A stretch of 64,000 nucleotides of DNA from Novosphingobium sp. SG919 (GCF_012932495.1 NZ_JABCNG010000002.1:434001-498000), one strand, 5' to 3'; positions 17,879-27,080 are shown, counted from the stretch's first letter. A program made the numbers and translations. The notes: generated from the sequence alone by a model not told the origin.

Positions 17879-19288
17879 ATGGTCTCCCCCCATTCGCTCG
17901 TGCAGCGCGTTGGCGCGCGCGCACTGGCCGTTCCGGCCATTGCCTGGCCACTGCTGGCGCTTGCCCAACCGGCCGGTGCCCCGCCGCCCGGCCCACCGCC
18001 GGCCATGCCCCAGATGGCCGATACCCACTACCAGAGCGCCATCGCCGTGCGCGAGGGTGTCTTGGTGCAGGGCCAAGCAGGGCCACGGCTCGACGCCAGC
18101 GGTTCCACCGGGCTTTCACTCCATCTGACGCGCGATGGCTACAACGGCGTGATCGTCAGCGGCGGCCGCAGCGCCTTTACGCTGCGCCGTGCGCAGATAG
18201 ACCTCAAGGGCCAGGGCAAGAACGATTTCCTCGCGATCGGTGCCGGTGTCCTGGTGCGCGAAAACGCGGCTGTGGTGATCGACCATGCCACGATCCGCAC
18301 GGCGGGCGCGGTGGCATCGGCGCTGGCCGTGGCCGAAGGCGCGACGTTGCGGGTCTATGACTCGGTCCTGGTGGCAGCGGGCGGGCCGCTGCCGCCAGGC
18401 TATGTCCGCCACATCGGGCCGGGAATGATGGAGCCGCCGCCACCCCTGGGCCTCGATGGCACGGCGCGCACCGTGCTGGCGATGAGCAACGCGCGCGCAT
18501 ATTTCTACCGCACGACGATCGAGGCGGATGGCTGGGGCGCGCTGTCGACCGACGCCGCGGGCGATCACCTCTATGTCGAAGCAAACGACTGCGTGCTGCG
18601 GGTCAAACGCCGAGGCTATGCCGCCTATGCCGATTTCGGCGCCCATGTCGTGCTGAACCGCACCAGGGTGGAAAGCGGCGCAGAAGCCGGAATCATCGCC
18701 GGCGCCGCGCAGATCGACATGAATGGCGTGACCGGTACGGCTGGCCGCAACGGGGTGATGATCCATTCGGTGATGGGCAATCCGCAGGAAGTGGCGCTGC
18801 TCAACCTGACAGGCACGACGCTGGCCAGCGCTGGCCCGGCAATTCTGGTCAAGAGCGCCAACGCCACGATCACCGTTGCCGGCGGCAGCTTGCGCAGCGC
18901 GAGCGGCCAATTGCTGGACATGCGCAAGAACGATGACGCCAATGCTACCCGGACGGACGGCGCCAGAGTGCCCGGCGTGCGGCTTGTCCTGCGCCAGACC
19001 ACGCAGGCTGGATCGGTCAGCAACAGCGATCCCGACCGCACGCTGACTCTGTCGCTCGAGGGCGCACGGCTGGAAGGTGCGCTCAATCATGTGGTGTTTG
19101 CAGCCGATGCCGCCAGCCATTGGCGGGCCAGCGCCGCGTCCACCATCACGCTGGCATCGCCGGCGGCCGTGGCGGCGATCGATGCACCCGGCTCGGTCAC
19201 CGTCACGGCCATCAGCGCCGATCCCGCGCTCGCGGCCGGCTCTCGCCCGCTGCCTTCGGGCGGCACGCTCATCGTCGTGCGCCCGTAA
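17879..19288 (+). CDS. Secreted right-handed beta-helix-like protein, paralog 1 (function unknown)
   Basis: A 469-residue protein with a long N-terminal export signal (about residues 1-30) followed by a proline-rich linker (PPPGPPPAMPQM). The body is a run of short strand repeats with alternating Val, Ile and small residues (YNGVIVSGGRSAFTLRRAQI, NAAVVIDHATIRTAGA), as in parallel beta-helix proteins with a pectin-lyase-like fold. It aligns over most of its length with the next gene: GNDF/KNDF, AGVLVRENA/AGIVATDNA, GPLPPGY/GTLPPDY, ADGWGALSTD/AQGWGAVSTD, GVMIHS/GVMMHS. No catalytic motif of a known lyase or hydrolase was recognised. It lies 77 nt after the TonB receptor and 32 nt before its paralog. 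A surface binding protein or an undescribed carbohydrate-active enzyme is possible. Confidence 0.7.
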   Translation: MVSPHSLVQRVGARALAVPAIAWPLLALAQPAGAPPPGPPPAMPQMADTHYQSAIAVREGVLVQGQAGPRLDASGSTGLSLHLTRDGYNGVIVSGGRSAFTLRRAQIDLKGQGKNDFLAIGAGVLVRENAAVVIDHATIRTAGAVASALAVAEGATLRVYDSVLVAAGGPLPPGYVRHIGPGMMEPPPPLGLDGTARTVLAMSNARAYFYRTTIEADGWGALSTDAAGDHLYVEANDCVLRVKRRGYAAYADFGAHVVLNRTRVESGAEAGIIAGAAQIDMNGVTGTAGRNGVMIHSVMGNPQEVALLNLTGTTLASAGPAILVKSANATITVAGGSLRSASGQLLDMRKNDDANATRTDGARVPGVRLVLRQTTQAGSVSNSDPDRTLTLSLEGARLEGALNHVVFAADAASHWRASAASTITLASPAAVAAIDAPGSVTVTAISADPALAAGSRPLPSGGTLIVVRP

Positions 19289-19320
19289 AACTCTCGCTTC
19301 CAGCCCATAGGAAACCATCC

Positions 19321-21036
19321 ATGCACCGTTATGCAAAGATCCCTTCGCTGCTCGGCGCTTCCCTGCTGGCCTTGGCCGGCGGAACCGCTCTTGCCGAAAC
19401 CGCGCCGGCTATCGTGGCTGCCTCCATCACCACCAGCGATCTTGTAATCGCGCCGCAGTCCGTCCCGGCGGCGCCCGCGGGCAAGCTGCTGACCCTGACA
19501 GTCGATGGCGTGGAAATGCCGCTTGCGCCCGGCCATTACACCGGCAACGTGGCGCTGACCGTGACCGACGACATCCCGGTCGATTACCACAAGGTCATGC
19601 TGCACCACTTCCGCGCCGCAGCCTATGTCGAGAACGGCGTGCTGGTGCCGGCCAAGTCTGTCACCGCGGCGCTTTCGCCACAGGCGACGGCCAGCGATGG
19701 CGTGCTGGCCAATGCCGCGATCACCTCGCACGGGGAACGTTTCAACGGCATCGTCGTGGCCGGCACGGGTGCCTATCGCATCGACCATCCGGTCATCGAA
19801 TTCACCGGCAACGGCGGCAACGATTTTGCCGGATATGGCGCGGGGATCGTGGCCACCGACAATGCCGATGTGACCATCGACCGCCCGATCATCCGCACCA
19901 CCGGCGCCATCCGCACGGCAGTGTTCGTGGGCGGCAATGCCACTGTCCATGTCAACGACGCCGAGATCGAGGTGCGCAACGGCACGCTGCCGCCCGACTA
20001 CAAGTTCACTGTCGACATGGGCAAGATGATGGAAGTGCCATGGATGCTGGGGCTTTCCGGCAATGTCCGCGCCACCAACCTGGTGGGCAACGGCACGGTC
20101 TTTTACAACCGTTCGCACATCCGCGCCCAGGGGTGGGGGGCCGTCTCCACCGATGACAGCGTGCGCGTGCGGATGTACGTCAACGACAGCCTGATCGAGA
20201 CGGTGGACAGCGGCTATGGCTGCTATTCGATCGGCGACAGCATCGACACGTTCGCGCATTCGATCGTGCGCGCGGCCGATGTCGGCTGCATCATGGCCGC
20301 GCAGGGCAGCGTGACGTTTACCGACGGAACGCTGGTGGAAAGCGGTCGCTTTGGCGTGATGATGCATTCTGGCGAGGGTGGCGGCAGCCTGCGGATCGAC
20401 AAGGGCAGCCATCTGCGCGCGCGGGAAACCGCGATCGAGGTCAAGGGTATCGGCACCACGGTGCTGGTGGATGGTGCCACGGTCCAGGCCGGCAATGGCG
20501 TAATCCTGCAATCGATGGATAACGACGATCCGTTCATGAAGGCGATCATGCGCGGCGAAATTCCCGCCGGCATGGCCGCGCCGCCGCCCGGCGTTGCCGA
20601 GGCCGACAAGAAGGGGCCTGCACCCAGCCCCGATGTGGTGGCCACGTTTCGCAACACGAGCCTGGCGGGCAACTTCTTCAACGCGCGGTCCAGGAACAGC
20701 GCGATGATCCTGCACTTTGAAAACGCCAGGCTTGCCGGGCAGATCGCGACATCGACCACTGCCCCGGCGCTGGGCAAGGAACCCACGGCCGTGACCTATC
20801 GGGAAATCGGCCGGGTGACGAACACGGCGGGGTTCGTTGCGGGCAGCGCGGGCGTGGAGGTCATCCTCGATGCCACCTCGCACTGGACGGTGACGGGGCC
20901 ATCGTACTTGCGCGCGCTGACACTCGCGCCAGGCGCGCGACTGGAATCCACGCGCGGCAAGGCGGTCATGCAGATCGATGGCAAGACCGTGCCGATCCGG
21001 CCAGGTACCTATCGGGGTGCGATCATCGTGAATTGA
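19321..21036 (+). CDS. Secreted right-handed beta-helix-like protein, paralog 2 (function unknown)
   Basis: A 571-residue precursor with a signal peptide (MHRYAKIPSLLGASLLALAG, cleavage near ALAE). The centre is a beta-helix repeat region homologous to the preceding gene (VIEFTGNGGNDFAGYGAGIV, IIRTTGAIRTAVFVGGNATV, QGWGAVSTDDSV, GVMMHSGEGG). It is longer than its partner because it carries an extra cap at each end. The two caps resemble each other: VDGVEMPLAPGHYTGNVAL near residue 61 and IDGKTVPIRPGTYRGAIIV at the C-terminus. A Gly/Pro-rich loop (PAGMAAPPPGVAEADKKGP) interrupts the helix late. No known active site was recognised. A hairpin terminator follows, so it ends the LacI-associated operon. 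Confidence 0.7.
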   Translation: MHRYAKIPSLLGASLLALAGGTALAETAPAIVAASITTSDLVIAPQSVPAAPAGKLLTLTVDGVEMPLAPGHYTGNVALTVTDDIPVDYHKVMLHHFRAAAYVENGVLVPAKSVTAALSPQATASDGVLANAAITSHGERFNGIVVAGTGAYRIDHPVIEFTGNGGNDFAGYGAGIVATDNADVTIDRPIIRTTGAIRTAVFVGGNATVHVNDAEIEVRNGTLPPDYKFTVDMGKMMEVPWMLGLSGNVRATNLVGNGTVFYNRSHIRAQGWGAVSTDDSVRVRMYVNDSLIETVDSGYGCYSIGDSIDTFAHSIVRAADVGCIMAAQGSVTFTDGTLVESGRFGVMMHSGEGGGSLRIDKGSHLRARETAIEVKGIGTTVLVDGATVQAGNGVILQSMDNDDPFMKAIMRGEIPAGMAAPPPGVAEADKKGPAPSPDVVATFRNTSLAGNFFNARSRNSAMILHFENARLAGQIATSTTAPALGKEPTAVTYREIGRVTNTAGFVAGSAGVEVILDATSHWTVTGPSYLRALTLAPGARLESTRGKAVMQIDGKTVPIRPGTYRGAIIVN

Positions 21037-21080
21037 CCCGTTCGCAGGCTGCATTCCTTCCCGGACGGCCTGCATACCTC

Positions 21081-21126
21081 GATGCCTGGGGTCTGTGAGC
21101 AAGCGCAGACACCAGGCATCTTCTTT
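21081..21126. terminator. Bidirectional hairpin terminator
   Basis: Stem 21081-21096 pairs with 21105-21120 (about 14 of 16 positions) around an 8-nt loop and is followed by TTCTTT. It lies between the convergent beta-helix and TonB-receptor genes and could serve both. Confidence 0.7.
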
Positions 21127-21138
21127 ACGCCGCAGGGG

Positions 21139-23520
21139 TCAGAAGTTGCGACGCAGGCTGACTTTCCATTCGCGGGGCAGGGCGGGCTGGCCCACCACGA
21201 TCCCGATCGGGTAACGGATCTTGTTCAAGTAATAGAACTTGTTGAACATGTTGGTGACCGAGACGGCCAATTGCCAGTCGTGCGCGGCATCCTCGAACAT
21301 GATCCGGGCATTGGCGAGCGCATAGCCATCCACCTTGCCGAGCGGGTTGTTGTCGATGTTCGAGAAAAACGAGGACTGGTAGTTGATGTCGAAGCGCGGG
21401 GTGAGGGTACCGGCCTGGCCCAGGGCAAAGGCATATTGCACGCCGCCGCCGAACTTCCATTCGGGAGCATAGGGTGCCCTGTTGTCGAGCGTGATGCCGC
21501 GAATGGTCGCGCCTGTGGCGCCGATCCGCGTCAACTGGAAGCCCAGCCAACTGCCCGAGGCATCGATCGAAAGGCCGGCAATCGGGCGCAGGGTCAATTC
21601 CGCTTCCACGCCCTTCATCGTCGCGTCGCCCGCGTTGACCGAGGTGGCGTTGGTCACGCTGTTGGCCGTGGGTGACACGTTGGTGAAGACGATGTCCTTG
21701 TACTTGTTAAGGAACAGCGACAGGTTGAGGCGCACCGCGCGGTCGAGGAAATCGGTCTTGGCACCCACTTCCCAAGCCGTGAGGGTTTCCGGGTTGAAGG
21801 CCACGGCCTGTTCGGCGGCGAACGGCCGGGGGTTGACCCCGCCACCCTTGTAGCCGGTGGAGAACTGGGCATAGGTCATCACGTTGCGCGACCAGCGATA
21901 GTCGATATTGGCGCGATAGTCCCAGCGCGTGGCGGCAAACTTGCCGGTGACGCCGTTGATTGCCCCGGCCACGGTGTAGGCCGGCTGGCTCACGTCATAG
22001 GGGTTGAGGCGACCATAGGTGTAGGTCTTCTTGTCGTCGGTATAGCGGATGCCGCCGGTTAGCGTCAGCGCGTCGGTCAGCTTGTAGGCGGCATGGGCAA
22101 AGCCGGAGACGCTGCGTGCCGGGATGCGGTCACGCGTCACGTAGAAATTCTGCGTGGCGGTGCCGGGGGCGATGAACGTCACGCCGCCAAAGCGGCTGGT
22201 GGCCTTGTAATAGAAGCCGCCGACGGTCCATTCCAGCTTGTCGGCCAGCGAGGAACCGCTCAGCCGCGCTTCCTGGGTGAATTGCTCGTGATCGTAGATG
22301 TAGTTGGCCGAATTGGTCGAATAGGGCGTAAGGTCGAGGTCCGAACCATAGCTACCCTTGTAGCGCTGGTAGGCAGAAATCAGCTTGAGCGCGAGGCCCG
22401 GGCCGAACTTGTAGTCGACCGTGCCATAGACTTCGCGGCCCGAGACCTTGCTCACCGGCGGTATGTACGTGGCGCCGTGGCTGCCGGTGGCATCGGTGAA
22501 AGGCAGGTTCAGGTACGTCGCATAGTTGGTGTAGGAATGGGCGCCCGTGATGAACTGCGACGGATCGGTGCCCGCCGGCATCGAAGCGGTGGTGGTGAGC
22601 GAAAGCAGCTTGCTCGCGCCGATTTCGGAATGGTCCTCGGTCGCCATGCCGACCAGGTTTACTTCCAGCTTGTCGCTTGCCAGCCAACGCAGGGCCACGC
22701 GTCCGGCCTGCATGTTCTGGCCGCCTTCGGTGCCAAGCTTGCAATCAGCGCCTGTGGTGGCCGCCGGCACGCCGCTCGACGGGTTGAGGCAACCGTAGTC
22801 GAGGCGGGTGAGGTAGCCGTCACGCGTCTTCGACACGCCCGAAACGCGCACGAACAGGCTGTCGGGCACAAGCGCAAAGTCGGCGCTGCCTTTCAGTTCG
22901 ATGCGGTTGAATGCACCATAGCCGGCCTCGACATAGCCATGCCCGCTGCCCGTCGGCTTGGCCGAGTACAGCTTGACCGCACCACCGATCGAGTTCTTGC
23001 CCGCCAGCGTGCCCTGCGGACCGCGCAGGATTTCCACGCGATCGAGGTCGAGCAGATCGAAGATCGAGCCGAGCAGGGTGCCGTGGAACACGTCGTCCAC
23101 GTACATGCCCACGCCCGGTTCGAAGGCGAAGCTGCTGTCATATTGGCCGATGCCACGGATATAGACCTGCGCTGCAGGGCCGAACACCGAGCCGCCGGGG
23201 CGAATGTTCACGTTGGGGGCAGCGGCGGCCACATCGACCACGGTGCCAAGGCTGCGGTTCTGGATCGCGGCGGCATCGACGGCGGTGATCGCCAGCGGCG
23301 TATCCTGCAAGCGCTGCGATCGAAACTGCGCGGTCACGATGATCTCGCCATTGGGAGGCGTGCCGTTGGCAACTTCGCCAGCGGTTTGCGCCTGGGGCGC
23401 GGCTTCCGGGGTTTCCTGCGCCAGGGCAGGCGCGGCCAGCGAAAGGCCGGCGACGACCGCCAGGCTGGCACCGGCCAGCGAGCGCAGGCGGCGGGCACGG
23501 GTTTGCGTCATGGGCAACAT
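21139..23520 (-). CDS. TonB-dependent outer-membrane receptor
   Basis: A 793-residue precursor. The signal peptide follows a basic start (MLPMTQTRARRLRSLAGASL), with cleavage near ALAQ. The plug runs from EIIVTAQFRSQRLQDTPLAI through VEILRGPQGTLAGKNSIGGA, and the barrel ends in EWKVSLRRNF. The start at 23520 has GGGGGAG 10 nt upstream. Its promoter region holds a copy of the motif found before the P450 gene (23768-23790), so it is probably co-regulated with the P450 operon by the MarR protein encoded between them. The ligand is unknown. Receptors of this group in sphingomonads often serve hydrophobic or aromatic compounds as well as siderophores. Confidence 0.9.
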   Translation of the reverse strand: MLPMTQTRARRLRSLAGASLAVVAGLSLAAPALAQETPEAAPQAQTAGEVANGTPPNGEIIVTAQFRSQRLQDTPLAITAVDAAAIQNRSLGTVVDVAAAAPNVNIRPGGSVFGPAAQVYIRGIGQYDSSFAFEPGVGMYVDDVFHGTLLGSIFDLLDLDRVEILRGPQGTLAGKNSIGGAVKLYSAKPTGSGHGYVEAGYGAFNRIELKGSADFALVPDSLFVRVSGVSKTRDGYLTRLDYGCLNPSSGVPAATTGADCKLGTEGGQNMQAGRVALRWLASDKLEVNLVGMATEDHSEIGASKLLSLTTTASMPAGTDPSQFITGAHSYTNYATYLNLPFTDATGSHGATYIPPVSKVSGREVYGTVDYKFGPGLALKLISAYQRYKGSYGSDLDLTPYSTNSANYIYDHEQFTQEARLSGSSLADKLEWTVGGFYYKATSRFGGVTFIAPGTATQNFYVTRDRIPARSVSGFAHAAYKLTDALTLTGGIRYTDDKKTYTYGRLNPYDVSQPAYTVAGAINGVTGKFAATRWDYRANIDYRWSRNVMTYAQFSTGYKGGGVNPRPFAAEQAVAFNPETLTAWEVGAKTDFLDRAVRLNLSLFLNKYKDIVFTNVSPTANSVTNATSVNAGDATMKGVEAELTLRPIAGLSIDASGSWLGFQLTRIGATGATIRGITLDNRAPYAPEWKFGGGVQYAFALGQAGTLTPRFDINYQSSFFSNIDNNPLGKVDGYALANARIMFEDAAHDWQLAVSVTNMFNKFYYLNKIRYPIGIVVGQPALPREWKVSLRRNF

Positions 23521-23767
23521 GGTCTCTGTTCTCCCCCAAATATCTTGTCTGGATCGGCGGTAGGCCGCGCGCCGCGCATCTGGCGCGGACGCAAGCCTCC
23601 GTTGGCACCTGGGCAGTGCCGAAAAAACGAATGGGCCGTGTAGGGCGGAATGCACGAAGGCCGGCGCGGTGCGCCCGGGGACATGCGGTGCGGTCAGGCT
23701 AGTGGCAGGTCATGCACAAAGATCCCCTCTGCATCGCTCTATTGGCGAATTCGTTGGGGCTCTTTTG

Positions 23768-23790
23768 GTTTACATAGCAACCTATGTCAA
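23768..23790 (-). promoter_or_regulatory. Operator/promoter motif upstream of TonB receptor
   Basis: Read on the minus strand it is TTGACA followed at once by TAGGTTGCTATGTAAAC. It contains the palindrome ACATAG-CAAC-CTATGT (23772-23787). Eighteen bases (23768-23785) are the exact reverse complement of 24392-24409, in front of the P450 gene. In both places the motif points towards the gene it would control. Its distance from the receptor start (about 250 nt) implies a long leader. Confidence 0.65.
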
Positions 23791-23798
23791 GCGGTCTG

Positions 23799-24326
23799 TC
23801 ACGTCGTTGGCGTCTCGCCCCGCTCTACCGCCAGCGGATCGATGGCGTTGGCCAGTTCCATGTTGCTGGCCATGCGGGCCAGGTAGCCGAGCACGATGGT
23901 CTTCTCGTTGGGCGAAAAGCCATCGAGCAGAAGGGCTTCGCGAGCGAGCGAAACCGCCACGATCCGGTCGTGCAGGGCATAGCCTTCTTCGGTCAGGGTG
24001 ATCGGCCGCGACCGTGGGGAATCGCCCACCGTGACCAGTCCACGCCCTTCCAGAATCTGCATCGAGCGGCTGGTGATCGACTTGTTCATCACCAGAATCT
24101 CTGAAATTTCGGCCGCTGTCAGCGGTCCGCTGTGCGCCACCACCGTGATGATTCGCGCCTCGTTGATGCCGATCCCGAAGTGCTTGAGATAGATGCGCGA
24201 CTGGCCGCGCTCCATCCCGTTGGCCAGGACCACCAGATAGTGCGGCACATAGAGATGGCGGTCGATGACCTTTCGCGAGCTGGGGCGCGAAACCGGCGAC
24301 GGGGAAGGCTGGCTCTTGGTGTTCAT
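23799..24326 (-). CDS. MarR-family transcriptional regulator
   Basis: A 175-residue winged-helix regulator. The DNA-binding region reads PLTAAEISEILVMNKSITSR and SMQILEGRGLVTVGDSP, with the wing at SPRSRPITLTEEGY. A basic, serine-rich N-terminal extension (TKSQPSPSPVSRPSSRKV) precedes the fold. ATG 24326 has AAGAAG upstream; longer frames run into the promoter. It lies between the TonB receptor (same strand, downstream) and the divergent P450 operon, with matching operator-like motifs on both sides. It is therefore the likely repressor of both units, responding to the compound they take up and oxidise. Confidence 0.85.
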   Translation of the reverse strand: MNTKSQPSPSPVSRPSSRKVIDRHLYVPHYLVVLANGMERGQSRIYLKHFGIGINEARIITVVAHSGPLTAAEISEILVMNKSITSRSMQILEGRGLVTVGDSPRSRPITLTEEGYALHDRIVAVSLAREALLLDGFSPNEKTIVLGYLARMASNMELANAIDPLAVERGETPTT

Positions 24327-24382
24327 TCGCTTCTTGTGCGGGTTTCGTGGCGCATGCGCAAGGCTGTGACGCGCAACCCGGA

Positions 24383-24410
24383 TTGACAGCAATAGGTTGC
24401 TATGTAAACT
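24383..24410 (+). promoter_or_regulatory. Operator/promoter motif upstream of P450 operon
   Basis: TTGACA at 24383-24388 is followed, after 16 nt, by TAAACT (24405-24410), a plausible sigma-70 pair reading towards the P450. The 18-nt motif ATAGGTTGCTATGTAAAC (24392-24409) fills the spacer and -10, so a bound repressor would block polymerase. The inverted twin is at 23768-23785. Confidence 0.65.
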
Positions 24411-24514
24411 AACAGGCAAAAGAGGATGCCCAGCCCGAACCCCGACGCCCACCGGTGTTCATCGCCAATGGCGGGGCATCCTTGCGCACATCTTCCATCT
24501 TGCCCAGGATTCCC

Positions 24515-25723
24515 ATGACCGACGCTTCCCGTGCGGCATTGCGTGTGCCCGCCCTCGATTTCGATCTCTTCTCCGCCGAGGTGATGGCCCGTCCCGACCA
24601 TTACGACACGCTGGTACGCGAGACCGCCCCGGCGGTTTTCCTCGAACGCCGCGGTGTGTGGGCCGTGGGGCGCCATGCCGATGTCCACGCGGTGTTCTCC
24701 GACTGGGAAAGCTATTCCTCGGCTTCCGGCACGGGCTTCACCAATATCCGCAAGCAGGGCAACTGGCGCCAGCCCAGCCTGATCCTGGAAAACGACCCGC
24801 CCGAGCATGGCAAGTATCGCCGCCTGCTCAATCGCATCCTGTCGCCCGCCGTGCTACGCCGCCTGCGCGAGGATTTCGCCGCCACGGCCGAGCACATCGT
24901 CGAGGCCGCGCTGGAAAAGGGCACGGTCGATCTCATGGCAGACGTTGCCGAAGCCTTTCCTTTCGCCGCGCTGCCCGATGCCGTGGGCTTTCGCAAAGAG
25001 GATCGCCGCAACCTGCTGATCTATTCCGAACTCAATTTCAACGCCATGGGCGAGAAGAACGCGCTTTACCGCGCGGCTCTCGAACGCGCGACGCCGATAC
25101 TCGACTGGGTGGTGGCGAACTGCCGGCGCGAAGCGGTCGCGCCCGATAGCCTGGGCGCCGCGATCTTTGCCGCGGCAGACGCGGGCGAAATCACGGAGGA
25201 TGAAGCCGGCCTGCTGGTGCGCATCTTCATCTCGGCCGGCATGGACACCACGATCAATGGCATCGGCTTTGCGCTGGAAGCATTGGCCCAACGGCCCACC
25301 GACTGGGCTCGGGTCCATGCCGATCCTGGCCTGGCCCGCGCGGCCTTCGACGAAGGCCTGCGCTATCGCGCGCCCAGTCCCTATATCGGCCGCACCACGA
25401 CGCGCGCGGTCGAGATCGGCGGTGTGCCGATCGGCGCGGAGGAAAAGGTCATCCTGTTCATCGCTGCTGCCAATCGCGATCCACGCCAGTGGGCCGATCC
25501 GCACCGCTTCGATCTCGATCGCAAGACATCGGGCCACCTCGCGTTCGGCTTTGGCATCCACGCCTGCGTCGGGCAGATGATGGCGCGCATGGAAGCCGAT
25601 ATCCTGATCTCCACCCTCGCCCGCAAGGTCGCGCGGCTGAGCGTGGCGGGCGAGCCTGAATACCAGCGCATCAATTGGCTGCGCGGCCTCGCCAGCCTGC
25701 CTGTCACGCTGGAGCGCGCCTGA
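24515..25723 (+). CDS. Cytochrome P450
   Basis: A 402-residue soluble bacterial P450. The I-helix oxygen-activation motif AGMDTT is near residue 242, the K-helix ExxR is EGLR near residue 280, and the haem ligand loop is FGFGIHACVGQMMARME with the cysteine near 351. Substrate-contact segments resemble class I bacterial P450s that need separate ferredoxin and reductase; none is encoded nearby. ATG 24515 has CAGGA upstream. The stop overlaps the ATG of the MFS gene by 1 nt, so they form an operon. The promoter carries a MarR-type operator shared with a TonB receptor, which suggests uptake and oxidation of a hydrophobic or terpenoid-like substrate. Confidence 0.92.
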   Translation: MTDASRAALRVPALDFDLFSAEVMARPDHYDTLVRETAPAVFLERRGVWAVGRHADVHAVFSDWESYSSASGTGFTNIRKQGNWRQPSLILENDPPEHGKYRRLLNRILSPAVLRRLREDFAATAEHIVEAALEKGTVDLMADVAEAFPFAALPDAVGFRKEDRRNLLIYSELNFNAMGEKNALYRAALERATPILDWVVANCRREAVAPDSLGAAIFAAADAGEITEDEAGLLVRIFISAGMDTTINGIGFALEALAQRPTDWARVHADPGLARAAFDEGLRYRAPSPYIGRTTTRAVEIGGVPIGAEEKVILFIAAANRDPRQWADPHRFDLDRKTSGHLAFGFGIHACVGQMMARMEADILISTLARKVARLSVAGEPEYQRINWLRGLASLPVTLERA

Positions 25724-27069
25724 TGCGTCGCTCCGCTGTGCCAGGCCTTGGCGCCGATGGCTATCCCGTGCCCTGGCGGGCCTGGCTGGTCATCGCGGTG
25801 CTGCTGCTCGCCTATACGGTGGCGTTCGTCGATCGCCAGATATTGAGCCTGATGGTGCAGCCGATCCGCGCCGACCTGGGCCTTTCCGACACCGCCGTCA
25901 GCTTGCTTCACGGTTTTGCCTTCGCCATCTTCTACACCTTCCTGGGCATGGCGCTGGGCCGCTGGGCCGATCGCGGTAACCGCAAGGCACTGATGGTGGG
26001 CGGGATGGTGCTGTGGTGCCTGGCGACCGTTGCCTGCGGCTTCGCCACCAGCTTTGGCACGCTGTTCGCCGCGCGCATTCTGGTGGGCGTGGGCGAGGCG
26101 ACGCTTTCGCCCGCGGCCTATTCGCTGATTTCCGATACGTTTGCCCCCGCCCGGCGTGGCCGCGCAATGAGCACCTATACCATGGGGATCTTCGTCGGTT
26201 CGGGCGTGGCACTGATCCTGGGTGGCATGGCGGTCACGGCCACGGCCAATCATGCGGCGGTCGTCCTGCCCGTGGTCGGGTCGGTTCGCGCCTGGCAAGC
26301 GGCCTTCATGATCGTGGGCCTGCCCGGCCTGCTTGTGGCCGGGCTCATGCTTGCGTTGCGCGAACCGGCCCGCCAGGAACGGGGGGCGGCCAAGGATCTG
26401 CCGGGCATGGCGGAGACTTTCGCCTTTTTCCGTGCTCGCGCGGGGACGCTGCTGGCGATCGTCATCGGCTTCGGGGTCAACGCGATCATCAGCTATGGTC
26501 TGTCGGCGTGGGTGCCCTCGCTGTTCATCCGCGTCCACCACTGGAGCGCGGGGGAAGTGGCCTTTGCCTATGGCGTGATCCTGCTGACGGCGGGCTGCGC
26601 GGGCATTCTCGCCGGCGGCTGGCTGGCCGATCGCTGGACCGCGGCGGGCCATGCCGACGGTGCCTTGCGCGCGTCGCTGGTGGGCATGGCGGCGGTGATC
26701 CCTGTCGTTCCTTTCATCGGCCTCGCGCCTACGCCGGCGCTCGCGCTGGCGGCGCTGGCTTGGACCAGCTTCTTCCTCGGCGTGCCAACCGGGATTGCCC
26801 CGGCGGCGCTCCACGCGATCACCCCCAATGAATTCCGGGGGCAGGTCACCGCGCTCTATCTCTTTGCCATCAACCTCATCGGGCTGGGCTTTGGCCCCAC
26901 TCTCGTGGCGCTCGCCACCGACCATCTGTTCGGTTCCGACCTTGCGGTGGGCCATGCCCTGGCGCTCGTCACCGCGCTGGCGGCGTTCATCGCATTTGCT
27001 CTGATCGCCTGGGTTCGGCGTGGCTATGGTGCCGCGGTCACCGCCATGCGCGCGACGCCCGCACTCTGA
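25723..27069 (+). CDS. MFS transporter (spinster-like)
   Basis: A 448-residue carrier with 12 predicted membrane segments. The N-terminal VAFVDRQILSLMVQPIRADL is the hallmark of the spinster-like MFS branch common in sphingomonads, and MALGRWADRGNRKALMVGGM is the loop 2-3 motif. It overlaps the P450 stop by one base and precedes dihydroxyacetone kinase by 11 nt. It probably moves the P450 substrate or product across the inner membrane; direction is unknown. A related carrier is at 51794-53074. Confidence 0.87.
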   Translation: MRRSAVPGLGADGYPVPWRAWLVIAVLLLAYTVAFVDRQILSLMVQPIRADLGLSDTAVSLLHGFAFAIFYTFLGMALGRWADRGNRKALMVGGMVLWCLATVACGFATSFGTLFAARILVGVGEATLSPAAYSLISDTFAPARRGRAMSTYTMGIFVGSGVALILGGMAVTATANHAAVVLPVVGSVRAWQAAFMIVGLPGLLVAGLMLALREPARQERGAAKDLPGMAETFAFFRARAGTLLAIVIGFGVNAIISYGLSAWVPSLFIRVHHWSAGEVAFAYGVILLTAGCAGILAGGWLADRWTAAGHADGALRASLVGMAAVIPVVPFIGLAPTPALALAALAWTSFFLGVPTGIAPAALHAITPNEFRGQVTALYLFAINLIGLGFGPTLVALATDHLFGSDLAVGHALALVTALAAFIAFALIAWVRRGYGAAVTAMRATPAL

Positions 27070-27080
27070 AAGGATTTGTC

